Below, one piece after another: positions 17,022 through 26,309 of a stretch of DNA of 64,000 nt. Source of the stretch: Saccharothrix tamanrassetensis (GTDB lineage Bacteria > Actinomycetota > Actinomycetes > Mycobacteriales > Pseudonocardiaceae). Position numbers and translations under genes: made by a program. The DNA lies in NCBI RefSeq assembly GCF_014203665.1, contig NZ_JACHJN010000013.1, forward strand, positions 62,001-126,000. Direction: 5' to 3'. Under the pieces are notes generated by a model. It saw nothing but the letters and a program-made list of their open reading frames with translations, was not told where the DNA came from and made no database searches. The number at the start of each line of letters is the position of its first letter. The stretch's first letter is position 1.

Positions 17022-17136
17022 GCGGGCTGTCAGTGCTGCTGACAGCCCTGGTAGTGCCACTGTTGCAGCCCGATGACCGCTGCGGACCCGTGCACGTGCT
17101 TGTCGAGTTCCGTGAACGACGCGTACTCCGTCGCGG

Positions 17137-18651
17137 TCACGCGTATCTGCTGGACAGCTGCAACGGGTCCGGCTTGGTCAGCGACACGCACGCCAGCGCG
17201 GACACGGCGACCGTCAGCAGCAGGTAGCCCCACGAGTACAGCGCCGTGTCGCCGTCCGGGAACGTCACCAGCAGCAGCCACGTGGAGAAGAACGCCGCGG
17301 CCTTCAGCCCGTTCGCGGTCCACGCCAGGCCCGCGCCCAGCACCAGCGCCCAGCTGAAGTACCAGGGCAGCGTGGCCGGGGACAGCAGCGCCACGGCCAG
17401 CATGGTGATCGCCGCCCGCCGCACGGCCTCCGGTCCACCGTCGTCGGCCGCCCGCCACTGCCGCCACGCGATGTAGAGCAGCAGGAGCGACCCCAGGCCG
17501 CGTGCGACGGTCAGGAACACGCCGGGCCCGACCCGGACGAACGCGCTGACCACGGTGTGCACGAAGTCGCCGACCGCGCTGGGCAGCGACAGCCAGTTCA
17601 CGATGGTGGACGACGAGCTGAGCGCCGGGATCCAGCCGAGGTCCAGTCCGGACACCAGGGTCGCCGCGGCGAACACGACGACGAACGTCGCCAGGCCGCC
17701 CGCGATCGCCTTGCCCAGCTGCGCGGTCCGCGTGCCGTCGAGCCGCCGTGCCCACACCAGCACCAGGAACGGCAGCGCGACCACCGCCGTGGCCTTCACC
17801 GCGAACGCCAGCGTGACCACCGCGATGCCCAGCACGTGCCTGCGGTCCAGCACGAACAGGCAGCCCGCCGCCAGCAGGCCGACCATCAGCATGTCGTTGT
17901 GCGCGCCGCCGATGAGGTGCACGAGCATCAGCGGGTTGGCCGCCGCGAGCCACAGCGCGACCGCCGGCCGCCCGCCCAGGTGCCTGGCCAGGCCGGGCAG
18001 CGCCCAGCACAGCAGCACCAGGCCGGCGGCCAGCAGCAGGCGCATGAGGACCACACCCCCGATCACGCTGGCGTTGGTGGCCCCGACGACACCCATCGCG
18101 AGCAGCATGAAGAACGGCCCGTACGGGGCGGGCGTGTTCTGCCAGACCCAGCTCACGTTCTCCGACAGCGGGCTCTGCAGCACGGCGGGCCCGACCCGGT
18201 AGGGGTCGAGGCCGTTGAGCGCGAGCTGGCCCTGCGCCAGGTAGCTGTAGATGTCCTTGCTGAACAGCGGCGGCGCGAACAGCAGCGGCAGCGTCCACGC
18301 CACGATCGCGGTGAGCACGGCCTTGCTGCCGACGTGTCCGTTGTGGACCATGCGGCCGAGCCGGATCCAGGCCCAGACCACCATGCCCAGGCCGAGGTAG
18401 AGCACGGCGGTGGCCAGGTCGTGGCCGTGGCCGTAGCGGATCCAGCTCAGGGACGTGTCGGCGAGCAGCGGGTCGCGCTTGAGGATCGCGCCCGCGCCCG
18501 TGCCGCCGAGCGCGACGAGCATGACGCCGGCGACGCCGAGCAGGATGGTGCGGACCGGGATGCCGCCGGGGTCCGGTACCGGGGTAGCACTGGACCGCAC
18601 CGGCTCGACAGGTGCGGCGCTCGATCGGGGTGGGGACGGGGTCGCGGCCAT
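17137..18651 (-). CDS. mptA: Polyprenol-phosphate-mannose-dependent alpha-(1->6)-mannosyltransferase (MptA-like)
   Basis: 504 residues from ATG 18651. A polytopic GT-C glycosyltransferase with about a dozen membrane helices. The first external loop holds FSKDIYSYLAQGQLALNGLDPY, a family signature with the acidic residue thought to act in catalysis, and SWVWQNTPAPYGPFF follows. In mycobacteria the enzyme extends the mannan backbone of lipomannan on the outer face of the membrane using polyprenyl-phosphomannose. Same place as Rv2174, between the Rv2175c gene and the prenyl synthase. The 296-bp space upstream to 18947 holds its promoter region and no gene. Confidence 0.88.
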   Translation of the reverse strand: MAATPSPPRSSAAPVEPVRSSATPVPDPGGIPVRTILLGVAGVMLVALGGTGAGAILKRDPLLADTSLSWIRYGHGHDLATAVLYLGLGMVVWAWIRLGRMVHNGHVGSKAVLTAIVAWTLPLLFAPPLFSKDIYSYLAQGQLALNGLDPYRVGPAVLQSPLSENVSWVWQNTPAPYGPFFMLLAMGVVGATNASVIGGVVLMRLLLAAGLVLLCWALPGLARHLGGRPAVALWLAAANPLMLVHLIGGAHNDMLMVGLLAAGCLFVLDRRHVLGIAVVTLAFAVKATAVVALPFLVLVWARRLDGTRTAQLGKAIAGGLATFVVVFAAATLVSGLDLGWIPALSSSSTIVNWLSLPSAVGDFVHTVVSAFVRVGPGVFLTVARGLGSLLLLYIAWRQWRAADDGGPEAVRRAAITMLAVALLSPATLPWYFSWALVLGAGLAWTANGLKAAAFFSTWLLLVTFPDGDTALYSWGYLLLTVAVSALACVSLTKPDPLQLSSRYA

Positions 18652-18947
18652 CGCGGCAACATCGTCGCACAACACGGGCGCGCGTCGGCACGCTGTGGCG
18701 GGCACGCGTGACAGGCGTGCAACACCTTGAGGGATCCTCGCACGTGATCGTCACACGGGCGAGTGACCACTTGGAGTATTACGGGCTGCGAATACGCCTG
18801 GTGGCGGCAAGATCGGTCGGCTTGCCACGCACTGACGTAGATCACGGTCCGCCGCGTGGTCGTCCACGCCGGACGAGTCGGCGCCCGGAGGGCGACCTGA
18901 AGCAGTCCGGTGCGGTCCCGCTGTGCGGCTGATCCGGAGCCCGGCGG

Positions 18948-20441
18948 TCAACGAGGGCTGTGCGCCCGCCGCGTCGCCGCCGGCCGCCGCCACCTCGCGC
19001 CGACTGAGCCCGTGATCCGCTGCGCGGCCAGCTTCCCGGAGATCAGCACCGGCGGCACGCCCACGCCCGGCGTCGTGCCGCAGCCCGCCAGCACCGCGTT
19101 GTCCAGCACCAGGTTGCGCGGTCGGAACGGCCCGGTCTGGGCGAACGTGTGCGCGGCGGAGAACGGCGTGCCGGCGGCCAGGCCCTGCGCGGCCCAGTCC
19201 CTCGGCGTCACCAGCGACTCGACCTCGATCGCGTCGCCGAACCCGGTCAGGCCGCGGCTCTCCAGCACCCCCACCAGCTCGTCGCGGTAGGCGGGGCCGA
19301 CGCGCGGCCAGTCGATCGGGCCGACGCGCAGGTTCGGGACCGGCGCGAGCACGAACATGCCCTGTCCCGGCGGGCTGGTGACCAGCAGCGACGGGTCGCT
19401 CATCAGCGTGCCGCGGCGGGTCAGCTCGTCGAACGTGCGGTCCCACGCGTGGCCGAACATCAGGGTGTGGTGGGCCAGTTCCGGCCACGTGCGGTCGACC
19501 CCGGCGTGCAGCACGACCGCCGAAGGCGACCAGGTGATCGGCACCGGGCGGCGCGGCCGGTGGCCCAGCAGGCGGTAGGACAGCGGCAGGTCCGGGGTGA
19601 GCACCACGGCGTCGCACGGGATGCGTTCGCCCTGGGTCGTGCGCACGGCGGTGACCCGGCCGCCGATCCGCTCCAGCCACGCGACCTTGGTCCGGTAGCG
19701 CAGGTCCGCGCCCGCGTCCTGGGCCGCGCCGGCCAACGCGTCGGGCAGGGCGCGCATCCCGCCGCGCGGGTAGTAGACGCCCGCGATGGTGTCCATGTAC
19801 GCGATCACGGCGTACGCGGCGAGCGCCTTGCGCGGCGGAACGCCCGCGTAGAGCGACTGGAACGAGAACACCCGCTGCAACCGCTCGTCCTTCAGGAACC
19901 GCGCCACCGACGGGCCCAGCCGGGCGAAACCGCGCAATGCGGCCAGCCGCGCCAGGTGCGGGGTGAGGAGGCTCAGCGGCGAGTCGAAGTTCGCGCCGAT
20001 GAACGCGTCCTTCTCGGTCCGGTACAGGTCGGTCAGCCAGGTCCGCAGCTCCCGGTACCCGGCGGCCTCGGCCGGACCGGCGAACCGGCGCACCTCGGCC
20101 TCCATCGCGTCGGCGTCCGCGTGCACGTCCAGCACGCCGCCGTCGGCGAACCGCGCCCGGTACGCGGGCTCCACCGGCAGCAGGTCCAGCCGGTCGCGCA
20201 GGCTCTCGCCGACCGCGTGCAACGCCTCGTCGACCAGCTCCGGCATGGTCAGCACGGTCGGCCCGGTGTCGAACCGGTAGCCGCCCAGGTCCAGCCGCCC
20301 GGCCCGGCCGCCGGGCACGTCGTCGCGCTCCACCACGGTCACCCGCCGTCCGGCGCCGAGCAGGTGCAGCGTGGCGGACAGGCCCGCCAGTCCCGCGCCC
20401 ACCACGACGACGTGGTCGGTGCGGCCGGTGACCGCCCTCAT
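18948..20441 (-). CDS. crtI: Phytoene desaturase family FAD oxidoreductase (CrtI-like)
   Basis: 497 residues. N-terminal dinucleotide motif VVVGAGLAGLSATLHL followed by VERDDVPGGRAGRL, GGYRFDTGPTVLTMP, and the C-terminal FAD motif VLDNAVLAGCGTTPGVGVPPVLISGKLAA are typical of carotenoid desaturases. It would desaturate phytoene or a related polyprenoid at the membrane. The prenyl synthase gene lies 2 bp upstream, so the two form an operon. No phytoene synthase (crtB) gene is in the window, so the substrate source is unclear. Confidence 0.9.
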   Translation of the reverse strand: MRAVTGRTDHVVVVGAGLAGLSATLHLLGAGRRVTVVERDDVPGGRAGRLDLGGYRFDTGPTVLTMPELVDEALHAVGESLRDRLDLLPVEPAYRARFADGGVLDVHADADAMEAEVRRFAGPAEAAGYRELRTWLTDLYRTEKDAFIGANFDSPLSLLTPHLARLAALRGFARLGPSVARFLKDERLQRVFSFQSLYAGVPPRKALAAYAVIAYMDTIAGVYYPRGGMRALPDALAGAAQDAGADLRYRTKVAWLERIGGRVTAVRTTQGERIPCDAVVLTPDLPLSYRLLGHRPRRPVPITWSPSAVVLHAGVDRTWPELAHHTLMFGHAWDRTFDELTRRGTLMSDPSLLVTSPPGQGMFVLAPVPNLRVGPIDWPRVGPAYRDELVGVLESRGLTGFGDAIEVESLVTPRDWAAQGLAAGTPFSAAHTFAQTGPFRPRNLVLDNAVLAGCGTTPGVGVPPVLISGKLAAQRITGSVGARWRRPAATRRAHSPR

Positions 20442-20443
20442 GG

Positions 20444-21514
20444 TCAGTAGGTCCGTTTCGTGGCGCTGATCGCGAGTTCGGCGAGCCGTTCCGCGGCGGC
20501 GGGTTCGGCGACCGGGGCCCGGTCCAGCGCGGTCAGCGCCGACTCGGTGAGCGCGGCGATGCGCTCCTCCACCGCCGCCACCGCGCCCACCTCGACCAGC
20601 TTGGCCCGCACCGCGTCCACCGTGGCCACGTCCAGGTCCGGGCGGCCCAGCGCCTCGTGCAGCACGTCCGCGCCGAACTCCACGCCCAGCGCCACCAGCA
20701 GGGTCCGCTTGCCCTCGCGCAGGTCGTCGCCGGCGGGCTTGCCGGTCACCGCCGGGTCGCCGAACACGCCGAGCAGGTCGTCCCGCAGCTGGAACGCCAC
20801 CCCGATGTCGGTGCCGAACGACCGCAGCCCGGCGACCAGCTCCGGCGAGCCGTCGCCGATCGCCGCACCCATGTGCAGCGGGCGTTCCACGGTGTACGCG
20901 GCGGTCTTGAGCCGGTCGATGCGCAGCGCGGCGTCCGGCGAGGTGTCACCGCGGGCCTGCGTGAGCACGTCCAGGTACTGGCCCGCGAGCATCTCGGTGC
21001 GCATGTCCCGCCACGGCAGGCTCAGCCGGCGCAGCGCGTCGTTCGGCAGGCCGGCGGCGAACAGCATGTCGTCCGCCCACGCCAGCGCCACGTCGCCGAT
21101 CAGCACCGAGGCGGCCAGGCCGAACCGCTCGGGCTCGCCCAGCCAGCCCTCGTCGCGGTGCCGCCGCGTGAACTTGACGTGCACGGTCGGCATCCCGCGC
21201 CGGGTCTCCGAGGCGTCCATCAGGTCGTCGTGGATCAGCGCGCACGCCTGGATCAGCTCCAGCGAGCTGACCGCGGTGAGCACGGCCTCCGCGAGCGGGC
21301 TGTCCGGGTCGCCGCCCGCCGCGCGCCACCCCCACCAGGCGAACGTGGGGCGCACCCGCTTGCCGCCGTTGAGGATGAAGTCGGCCAGGGCGTCGACGGC
21401 GTCCCCGAAGTTCTCCTCCATCCGTGCGCCCAGGGTCCTGCGGTCGGCGAGATAGCCTGCGAGCGCTGCGTCGACGTGCTTGGGCAGTTCCTGGTCCAAC
21501 GGGTGGGGCGGCAC
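20444..21514 (-). CDS. idsA: Polyprenyl synthetase family protein (geranylgeranyl diphosphate synthase-like)
   Basis: 356 residues. First aspartate-rich motif DDLMD at 96-100 (a DDxxD form) with ETRRG after it, second motif DDLLG at 245-249 preceded by FQLR. These bind the magnesium-diphosphate groups of allylic and homoallylic substrates. Chain length is most likely C20, by analogy with IdsA and because the next gene is crtI-like. GTG start at 21514. Corresponds to Rv2173 in mycobacterial order. Divergent from metF. Confidence 0.92.
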   Translation of the reverse strand: MPPHPLDQELPKHVDAALAGYLADRRTLGARMEENFGDAVDALADFILNGGKRVRPTFAWWGWRAAGGDPDSPLAEAVLTAVSSLELIQACALIHDDLMDASETRRGMPTVHVKFTRRHRDEGWLGEPERFGLAASVLIGDVALAWADDMLFAAGLPNDALRRLSLPWRDMRTEMLAGQYLDVLTQARGDTSPDAALRIDRLKTAAYTVERPLHMGAAIGDGSPELVAGLRSFGTDIGVAFQLRDDLLGVFGDPAVTGKPAGDDLREGKRTLLVALGVEFGADVLHEALGRPDLDVATVDAVRAKLVEVGAVAAVEERIAALTESALTALDRAPVAEPAAAERLAELAISATKRTY

Positions 21515-21606
21515 CCGTCTATGGTCACCTCTGGCCCGGACGCCCGCCCAACCGGGGGGCTGGTCCCATCACGTGAACCGGCCCTCCCACGTGCCGGCAC
21601 GGGCAC

Positions 21607-21612
21607 TAGGCT
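21607..21612 (+). promoter_or_regulatory. -10 element TAGGCT for leaderless metF mRNA
   Basis: TAGGCT, 7 nt, then ATG 21620. The 105-bp divergent interval has no other clear signal. Confidence 0.5.
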
Positions 21613-21619
21613 GGACGGC

Positions 21620-22504
21620 ATGAAGACGGTCCTCGAACGCCTGAACGGGAGCAATCCCGTCTTCTCCGTGGAGTTCTTCCCGCCGCGGGACGCCGCGGAC
21701 GAGCTGGTGCTGTGGCGCGCGATCCGCGAGCTGGAGGCCCTGGACCCGGCGTTCGTGTCGATCACCTACGGCGCGGGCGGCTCCTCCCGCGACCGCACCA
21801 TCCGCACCACCGGCCGGGTGGCGCAGGAGACGACCCTGGTGCCGATGGCGCACCTCACCGCCGTGGACCACTCGGTGGCCGAGCTGCGCAACGTGATCGG
21901 CTGGTACGCGGCGGTCGGTGTGCGCAACATCCTGGCGGTGCGGGGCGACCCGCCCGGCGACCCCAACGGCGAGTGGGTGCGGCACCCGTCCGGCCTGACC
22001 TACGCCGAGGAGCTCGTGCGGCTGTGCCGCGAGCTGGGCGACTTCTGCGTGGGCGTGGCGGCGTTCCCGTACGGGCACCCGCGTTCGGCGGACCTGGACA
22101 CCGACACGAAGTACCTGGTCGGCAAGCTGCGGGCGGGGGCGGACTTCGCCATCGCGCAGCTGTTCTTCCAGCCGGAGGACTTCCTGCGGCTGCGGGACCG
22201 GGTCGACGCGCTGGGCTGCGACACCGTGCTGCTGCCCGGCCTGATGCCGTTGACCACGCCGCGCACCCTGGCGAAGACCGTCGAGCTGTCCGGCGCCCCG
22301 GTGCCCGACGTGGTGGCCCGGCGGCTCGACCCGTACGCGGACGACCCGGCGGCCTTCCGCACGGCGGGGATCGACCTGGTGACCGAGATGGGGGAGCGGC
22401 TGCTCGCCGAAGGCGTGCCGGGCCTGCACTTCTACACGCTCAACCGCTCCAAGGCGACCAGGGAGGTGGTGGCCAGGCTCGGGCTGGTCCCCGCCCGAGC
22501 CTGA
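21620..22504 (+). CDS. metF: Methylenetetrahydrofolate reductase family protein
   Basis: 294 residues. TIM-barrel reductase that reduces 5,10-methylene-THF to 5-methyl-THF for methionine synthesis. SVEFFPPRD (catalytic Glu18), SITYGAGGSSRDRT, NILAVRGDPPGD, FAIAQLFFQPEDF and the C-terminal GLHFYTLNRSKAT motif are intact. Length is that of bacterial MetF without the regulatory domain. The mycobacterial neighbour gene Rv2172c is of this type. Whether it uses bound FAD or is flavin-independent cannot be told from sequence alone. Confidence 0.92.
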   Translation: MKTVLERLNGSNPVFSVEFFPPRDAADELVLWRAIRELEALDPAFVSITYGAGGSSRDRTIRTTGRVAQETTLVPMAHLTAVDHSVAELRNVIGWYAAVGVRNILAVRGDPPGDPNGEWVRHPSGLTYAEELVRLCRELGDFCVGVAAFPYGHPRSADLDTDTKYLVGKLRAGADFAIAQLFFQPEDFLRLRDRVDALGCDTVLLPGLMPLTTPRTLAKTVELSGAPVPDVVARRLDPYADDPAAFRTAGIDLVTEMGERLLAEGVPGLHFYTLNRSKATREVVARLGLVPARA

Positions 22505-22510
22505 CCCACC

Positions 22511-22541
22511 CGCCCGCCGCCCCCAGGAATCGCGGCGGGCG
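22511..22541. terminator. Bidirectional terminator between metF and the AhpD-like gene
   Basis: CGCCCGCCGC (22511-22520) and GCGGCGGGCG (22532-22541) form a perfect 10-bp stem between convergent genes. Confidence 0.8.
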
Positions 22542-22546
22542 AGTCC

Positions 22547-22987
22547 TCAGCGCAGGTGGCGTTCGGTGGCGGAGTCCATCGTGACGCCGATGCGGTTGAA
22601 GGCGTTGATCGCGACGACCTGGGCCAGCAGACCGGCGACCTGCTGCTCGTCGAACGTCGCGGTGACCTTCTCCCACAGCTCGTCCGGCACGCCGTGCTCG
22701 CCCAGCCGGGTCACGGCGTCGGTGAACTCCAGCGCCACCCGTTCGGTGTCGGTGAAGAACCTGGACTCGCGCCACACCGACACGGCGAACAGCCGCTGCG
22801 GGTTCTCCCCGGCCTTGATCGCGTCCGTCGAGTGCATGTCCACGCAGAAGGCGCAGTTGTTCAGCACCGACGCGCGCAGCTTGATCAGGTGCGCGAGCGC
22901 GGGGTCGAGGTGCTTGTGGGCGAAGCCGTCGATCTGGAGCAGCGACTGGTAGACCTCGGGTGCCACCTTGGCGAAGTTCATCCTCAT
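22547..22987 (-). CDS. Carboxymuconolactone decarboxylase/AhpD-like family protein
   Basis: 146 residues from ATG 22987. All-helical fold with the redox motif C45-x2-C48-x3-H52 in NNCAFCVDMHS, as in AhpD-type peroxidase partners. The family reduces peroxides or serves as a thiol-disulfide relay. A C-terminal region LLAQVVAINAFNRIGV is the conserved second helix pair. It is 72 bp downstream of LppM on the same strand and may share its transcript. Confidence 0.88.
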   Translation of the reverse strand: MRMNFAKVAPEVYQSLLQIDGFAHKHLDPALAHLIKLRASVLNNCAFCVDMHSTDAIKAGENPQRLFAVSVWRESRFFTDTERVALEFTDAVTRLGEHGVPDELWEKVTATFDEQQVAGLLAQVVAINAFNRIGVTMDSATERHLR

Positions 22988-23058
22988 ACCCGGTGGACGA
23001 GGCAGCCCGCCGGGATGTGACGTGTTCAGGGCCACAGGGCCCTGTGGTCGCCGAGGCC

Positions 23059-23709
23059 CTAGGCGACCAGGCTGCGGCGGTGCGCGACGATCGCCAGCAC
23101 CAGCACGATCAGCGCCGCCCCACCGGTCAGGCCGGCGACCAGCATGGTCCACGCGAAGTACGAGGGCGAGTTCTCCCCGGCGTACCGGAGGGTGGCGGCG
23201 AGCATCGTCGCCTGCCCCGGTTTGGGTGACCACGAGATGGTGGTCGGCTCCTCCTCTCGCCCGTTGGTGTCGATGATCTCACCCGGAAAGCTGATCTTCA
23301 CCTGGATGTCGGCGCGTTCGGTCGGCACCTGGGTCAAATCGACCGAACCGGACAGCGTCACCAGGTCGCCGGACCGCCGGAACCCGAGCTGGTAGCGGCT
23401 GAACGTCGAACTGGTCGCCATGGACAGCGCGCGCACCTCGTCGAACGTCAGGCCGTTGAAGGCCATCTGCGTCCCGGTGTAGGCGTCGGCCTTGTAGGGC
23501 TTGGTGGTGACCCGGCTGGCCAGCTCGTTCGGCACCTTGAGCTGGGGACCGGCGTCGTTGTCGTCGGTGAGCGGGGTGGCGGCGACGATCTCGCCGGAGA
23601 CGCGGTCGTCCTGCGACAACGCCATCGCGGCGTGCAGCCGGACGCACCCCGTCAGCGAGAACGCCGCGAGGAGGAACACCGGCAGGAGGAGCGCGGAGGC
23701 CCTGGGCAC
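23059..23709 (-). CDS. lppM: LppM family lipoprotein
   Basis: 216 residues. Signal peptide with lipobox LTGC (Cys22), so the N-terminus should be lipidated and outside. The middle (residues 40-175) is the DUF3153-type beta domain; a C-terminal hydrophobic helix (TMLVAGLTGGAALIVLVLAIV) plus RRS tail gives a second membrane anchor. Mycobacterial LppM (Rv2171) has this same layout and affects envelope traits and phagocytosis. GTG start at 23709. Confidence 0.88.
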   Translation of the reverse strand: MPRASALLLPVFLLAAFSLTGCVRLHAAMALSQDDRVSGEIVAATPLTDDNDAGPQLKVPNELASRVTTKPYKADAYTGTQMAFNGLTFDEVRALSMATSSTFSRYQLGFRRSGDLVTLSGSVDLTQVPTERADIQVKISFPGEIIDTNGREEEPTTISWSPKPGQATMLAATLRYAGENSPSYFAWTMLVAGLTGGAALIVLVLAIVAHRRSLVA

Positions 23710-23800
23710 CAGGTCATCCTGCCGGCAGGGTCAAAAGTTGACCGGGTGGACACGGTCGTGAGGCTGGCTAAATACCTGTTGGAGGGACGTGACCCGCAGG

Positions 23801-23806
23801 TAACGT
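23801..23806 (+). promoter_or_regulatory. -10 element TAACGT for leaderless DUF885 mRNA
   Basis: TAACGT, 7 nt, then ATG 23814. This favours ATG 23814 over the in-frame GTG at 23805. Confidence 0.5.
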
Positions 23807-23813
23807 GCGGCTC

Positions 23814-25520
23814 ATGTCAACCACTGCGGCCGGCGTGCACGGCATCAGCAACCAGTTCGTGGCCGATTACGCGGCAGCCGACCCGTTGACGGCGACCTTC
23901 ATCGGCACCCCCGGCTACGACGACCAGCTGACCGACTACTCGCCCGACGGCCACCGCGCCCGCCGGGAACTGTCCGAGCGGGCCCTCGCGGAGATCACCG
24001 CCGCCCAGCCCGCCGACGCGTCCGAGGCCGCCGCCAAGTCGGTGTTCCTGGAGCGGGTCGGCCTGGACGTGGAGCTCCACCGGGCCGGGCTGAGGGAGGG
24101 CGAGCTCAACGTCATCGCGGGCCCCGTGCAGAACCTGCGCGAGGTGTTCGACCTGATGCCGACCGACACCCCCGAGCAGTGGGCGACCATCGCCAAGCGG
24201 CTCGCGGCCGTGCCGGACGCGGTGGCGAACCTGCGCACCGGCCTGGCTCACTCCGCCGACCGGGGCAAGGTCGCCGCGCTGCGGCAGGTCAGCCGGGTCG
24301 CCGAGCAGTGCGACACCTGGTCGGGCCGGTCCGGCGGCAAGTCGTACTTCGCCTCCCTGGTCGAGGGCGCGCCGGCGGACACCGCGCTGCGCACCGACCT
24401 GGAGGCGGGCGCGCAGGCCGCCGCCGAGGCGTACGCCGACCTGGCCGCGTTCCTGCGCGACGACCTCGCGCCGAAGGCCCCCGGGAAGGACGCCGTCGGC
24501 GAGGACGTGTACCGGCTGTGGTCGCGGTACTTCACCGGCGCGCGGCTCGACCTGGCCGAGGCCTACGAGTGGGGCTGGGCCGAGTTCACCCGCATCGAGG
24601 CCGAGATGAAGCAGGTGGCGAACCGGATCACCCGAGCCGGAGGCGGCAGTCGGGCGACCGGGGGCGCGACGCTCGCCGAGGCCGCCGCCGTGCTGGACGC
24701 CGACCCGCGCTACCGGGTGCAGGGTCAGGACGGCCTCCAGGCGTGGATGCAGCAGCTGTCCGACAAGGCCCTGCTGGACGTCCGGGACGTGCACTTCGAG
24801 CTGCCGGACGAGCTGATGAGGCTGGAGTGCCGGATCGCGCCCCCCGGCGGTGGTGTCGGCGCGTACTACACCGGCCCCACCCCGGACTTCTCCCGCCCCG
24901 GCCGGATGTGGTGGTCGGTGCCCGCGGACAAGACGGAGTTCTCCACCTGGCGCGAGGTCACCACCGTCTACCACGAGGGCGTGCCCGGCCACCACCTCCA
25001 GGTCGCGACCGCCGTCTACCAGGCGGAGAAGCTGAACGACTTCCAGCGGCTGATGTGCTGGGTGTCCGGTCACGGCGAGGGCTGGGCGCTCTACGCCGAG
25101 CGCCTGATGCGCGAGCTGGGCTACCTGGAGGACGACGGCGACCTGCTGGGGATGCTGGACGCGCACCTGTTCCGCGCGGCCCGCGTGATCATCGACATCG
25201 GCATGCACCTGGAGCTGGAGATCCCGAGGGGGACGGGTTTCCACGAGGGCGAGCGCTGGACGCCGGACCTGGGCCTGGAGTTCATGCTCACCCGCACCAT
25301 CACCGACCCGGCGCACGTGCGCGACGAGATCGACCGCTACCTGGGCTGGCCCGGCCAGGCCCCGTCGTACAAGCTCGGCGAGCGGCTGTGGCTGGCGGCG
25401 CGGGACGACGCGAAGGCCCGGCACGGTGCCGCGTTCGACCTGAAGGCGTTCCACAAGGACGCGCTGGAGATGGGCGCGATGGGCCTGGACACGCTGCGGG
25501 AGCGCCTCGCGGAGCTGTGA
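23814..25520 (+). CDS. DUF885 family metallopeptidase-like protein
   Basis: 568 residues. Gluzincin-like fold: HEGVPGHH at 387-394 carries the zinc histidines and catalytic glutamate, and GEGWALYAE at 421-429 gives the third zinc ligand. The remainder is a helical cap. DUF885 proteins are predicted cytoplasmic or secreted oligopeptidases; no signal peptide is seen here, so a cytoplasmic role is likely. The substrate is not known. A GTG nine bases upstream (23805) is a weaker start. Confidence 0.88.
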   Translation: MSTTAAGVHGISNQFVADYAAADPLTATFIGTPGYDDQLTDYSPDGHRARRELSERALAEITAAQPADASEAAAKSVFLERVGLDVELHRAGLREGELNVIAGPVQNLREVFDLMPTDTPEQWATIAKRLAAVPDAVANLRTGLAHSADRGKVAALRQVSRVAEQCDTWSGRSGGKSYFASLVEGAPADTALRTDLEAGAQAAAEAYADLAAFLRDDLAPKAPGKDAVGEDVYRLWSRYFTGARLDLAEAYEWGWAEFTRIEAEMKQVANRITRAGGGSRATGGATLAEAAAVLDADPRYRVQGQDGLQAWMQQLSDKALLDVRDVHFELPDELMRLECRIAPPGGGVGAYYTGPTPDFSRPGRMWWSVPADKTEFSTWREVTTVYHEGVPGHHLQVATAVYQAEKLNDFQRLMCWVSGHGEGWALYAERLMRELGYLEDDGDLLGMLDAHLFRAARVIIDIGMHLELEIPRGTGFHEGERWTPDLGLEFMLTRTITDPAHVRDEIDRYLGWPGQAPSYKLGERLWLAARDDAKARHGAAFDLKAFHKDALEMGAMGLDTLRERLAEL

Positions 25521-25618
25521 GCGCCCGAACGGGCGGAACAGTGCCCCGGTGACTGCCTTCACGGCGTCGTCACCGGGGTTTCTGTTGCATATGCTGCGGG
25601 CACGAGTGAGGGGGACGG

Positions 25619-26242
25619 ATGGCCAGACGTCTCAGGCGGTCCGCCGTGGGTGTCGTCACGGTGGGCGCGCTGCTGTTCTGCACGGCTCCGGCGGGGGCAC
25701 AGGACGAGATCTCCGACCCGGCCGAGTGGCGGGTGCGGCAGCAGATCGTGGACTACGCGTTCAGCCAGATCGGGGCGCGGGAGAACGGCTCCAACGGCTA
25801 TCCGACGCGGTACCAGGAGATCGACCCGGCCGTGCGGCGTCCCGTGGAGTGGTGCGGGGTGTTCGTGAACTGGGCGTGGACCAAGGCCGGTGTGCCGGAC
25901 CGCCCGTCGATGCGGGCCGCGCCCGGCGCGCCCGCCGTCGACCAGGGGCACTGGGCCACCTACTGGCAGAAGTGGGGCCAGGGCAACGGCCGCTGGAAGC
26001 CGCTGGCGGACCGGGACGTGGAGGTGGGCGACGCCATCGTCTACGGCAACTACCCGTCGATGGTCGCGCACGTCGGTGTCGTGGTGGAGGTCAACTACGA
26101 CCGGACCGGCCTCAAGGCCACCCACGTGCGGACCGTGGAGGGCAACGTGAGCGACCGCGTCGCCTACACGAAGTGGCGCAAGCTCTCCGAGCTGAACACG
26201 GGCGCGGGCCTCAAGGTGTCGGGCTTCGTCTCGCCGTTCTAG
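25619..26242 (+). CDS. Secreted CHAP-domain-like amidase/peptidase
   Basis: 207 residues. Basic N-terminus, hydrophobic core and APAGAQ cleavage region (about 1-27) form a signal peptide. The mature protein has the cysteine-amidase features of CHAP/NlpC-like enzymes: Cys79 in EWCGVFVNWAW, His151 in VAHVGVVVEV, and VEGN at 173-176 for the third polar residue. This points to cleavage of peptidoglycan stem peptides or bridges outside the cell. ATG 25619 follows GTGAGGGGGACGG. Confidence 0.82.
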   Translation: MARRLRRSAVGVVTVGALLFCTAPAGAQDEISDPAEWRVRQQIVDYAFSQIGARENGSNGYPTRYQEIDPAVRRPVEWCGVFVNWAWTKAGVPDRPSMRAAPGAPAVDQGHWATYWQKWGQGNGRWKPLADRDVEVGDAIVYGNYPSMVAHVGVVVEVNYDRTGLKATHVRTVEGNVSDRVAYTKWRKLSELNTGAGLKVSGFVSPF

Positions 26243-26256
26243 CTCTTGTGCGGATC

Positions 26257-26286
26257 ACGGGCGGTCGTCGCGGGACGGCCGCCCGT
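26257..26286. terminator. Terminator between the CHAP gene and the GNAT gene
   Basis: ACGGGCGG (26257-26264) pairs with CCGCCCGT (26279-26286) across a 14-nt loop, between convergent genes. Confidence 0.7.
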
Positions 26287-26309
26287 TGCCGTTCCCGCGC
26301 CACCGGGCC

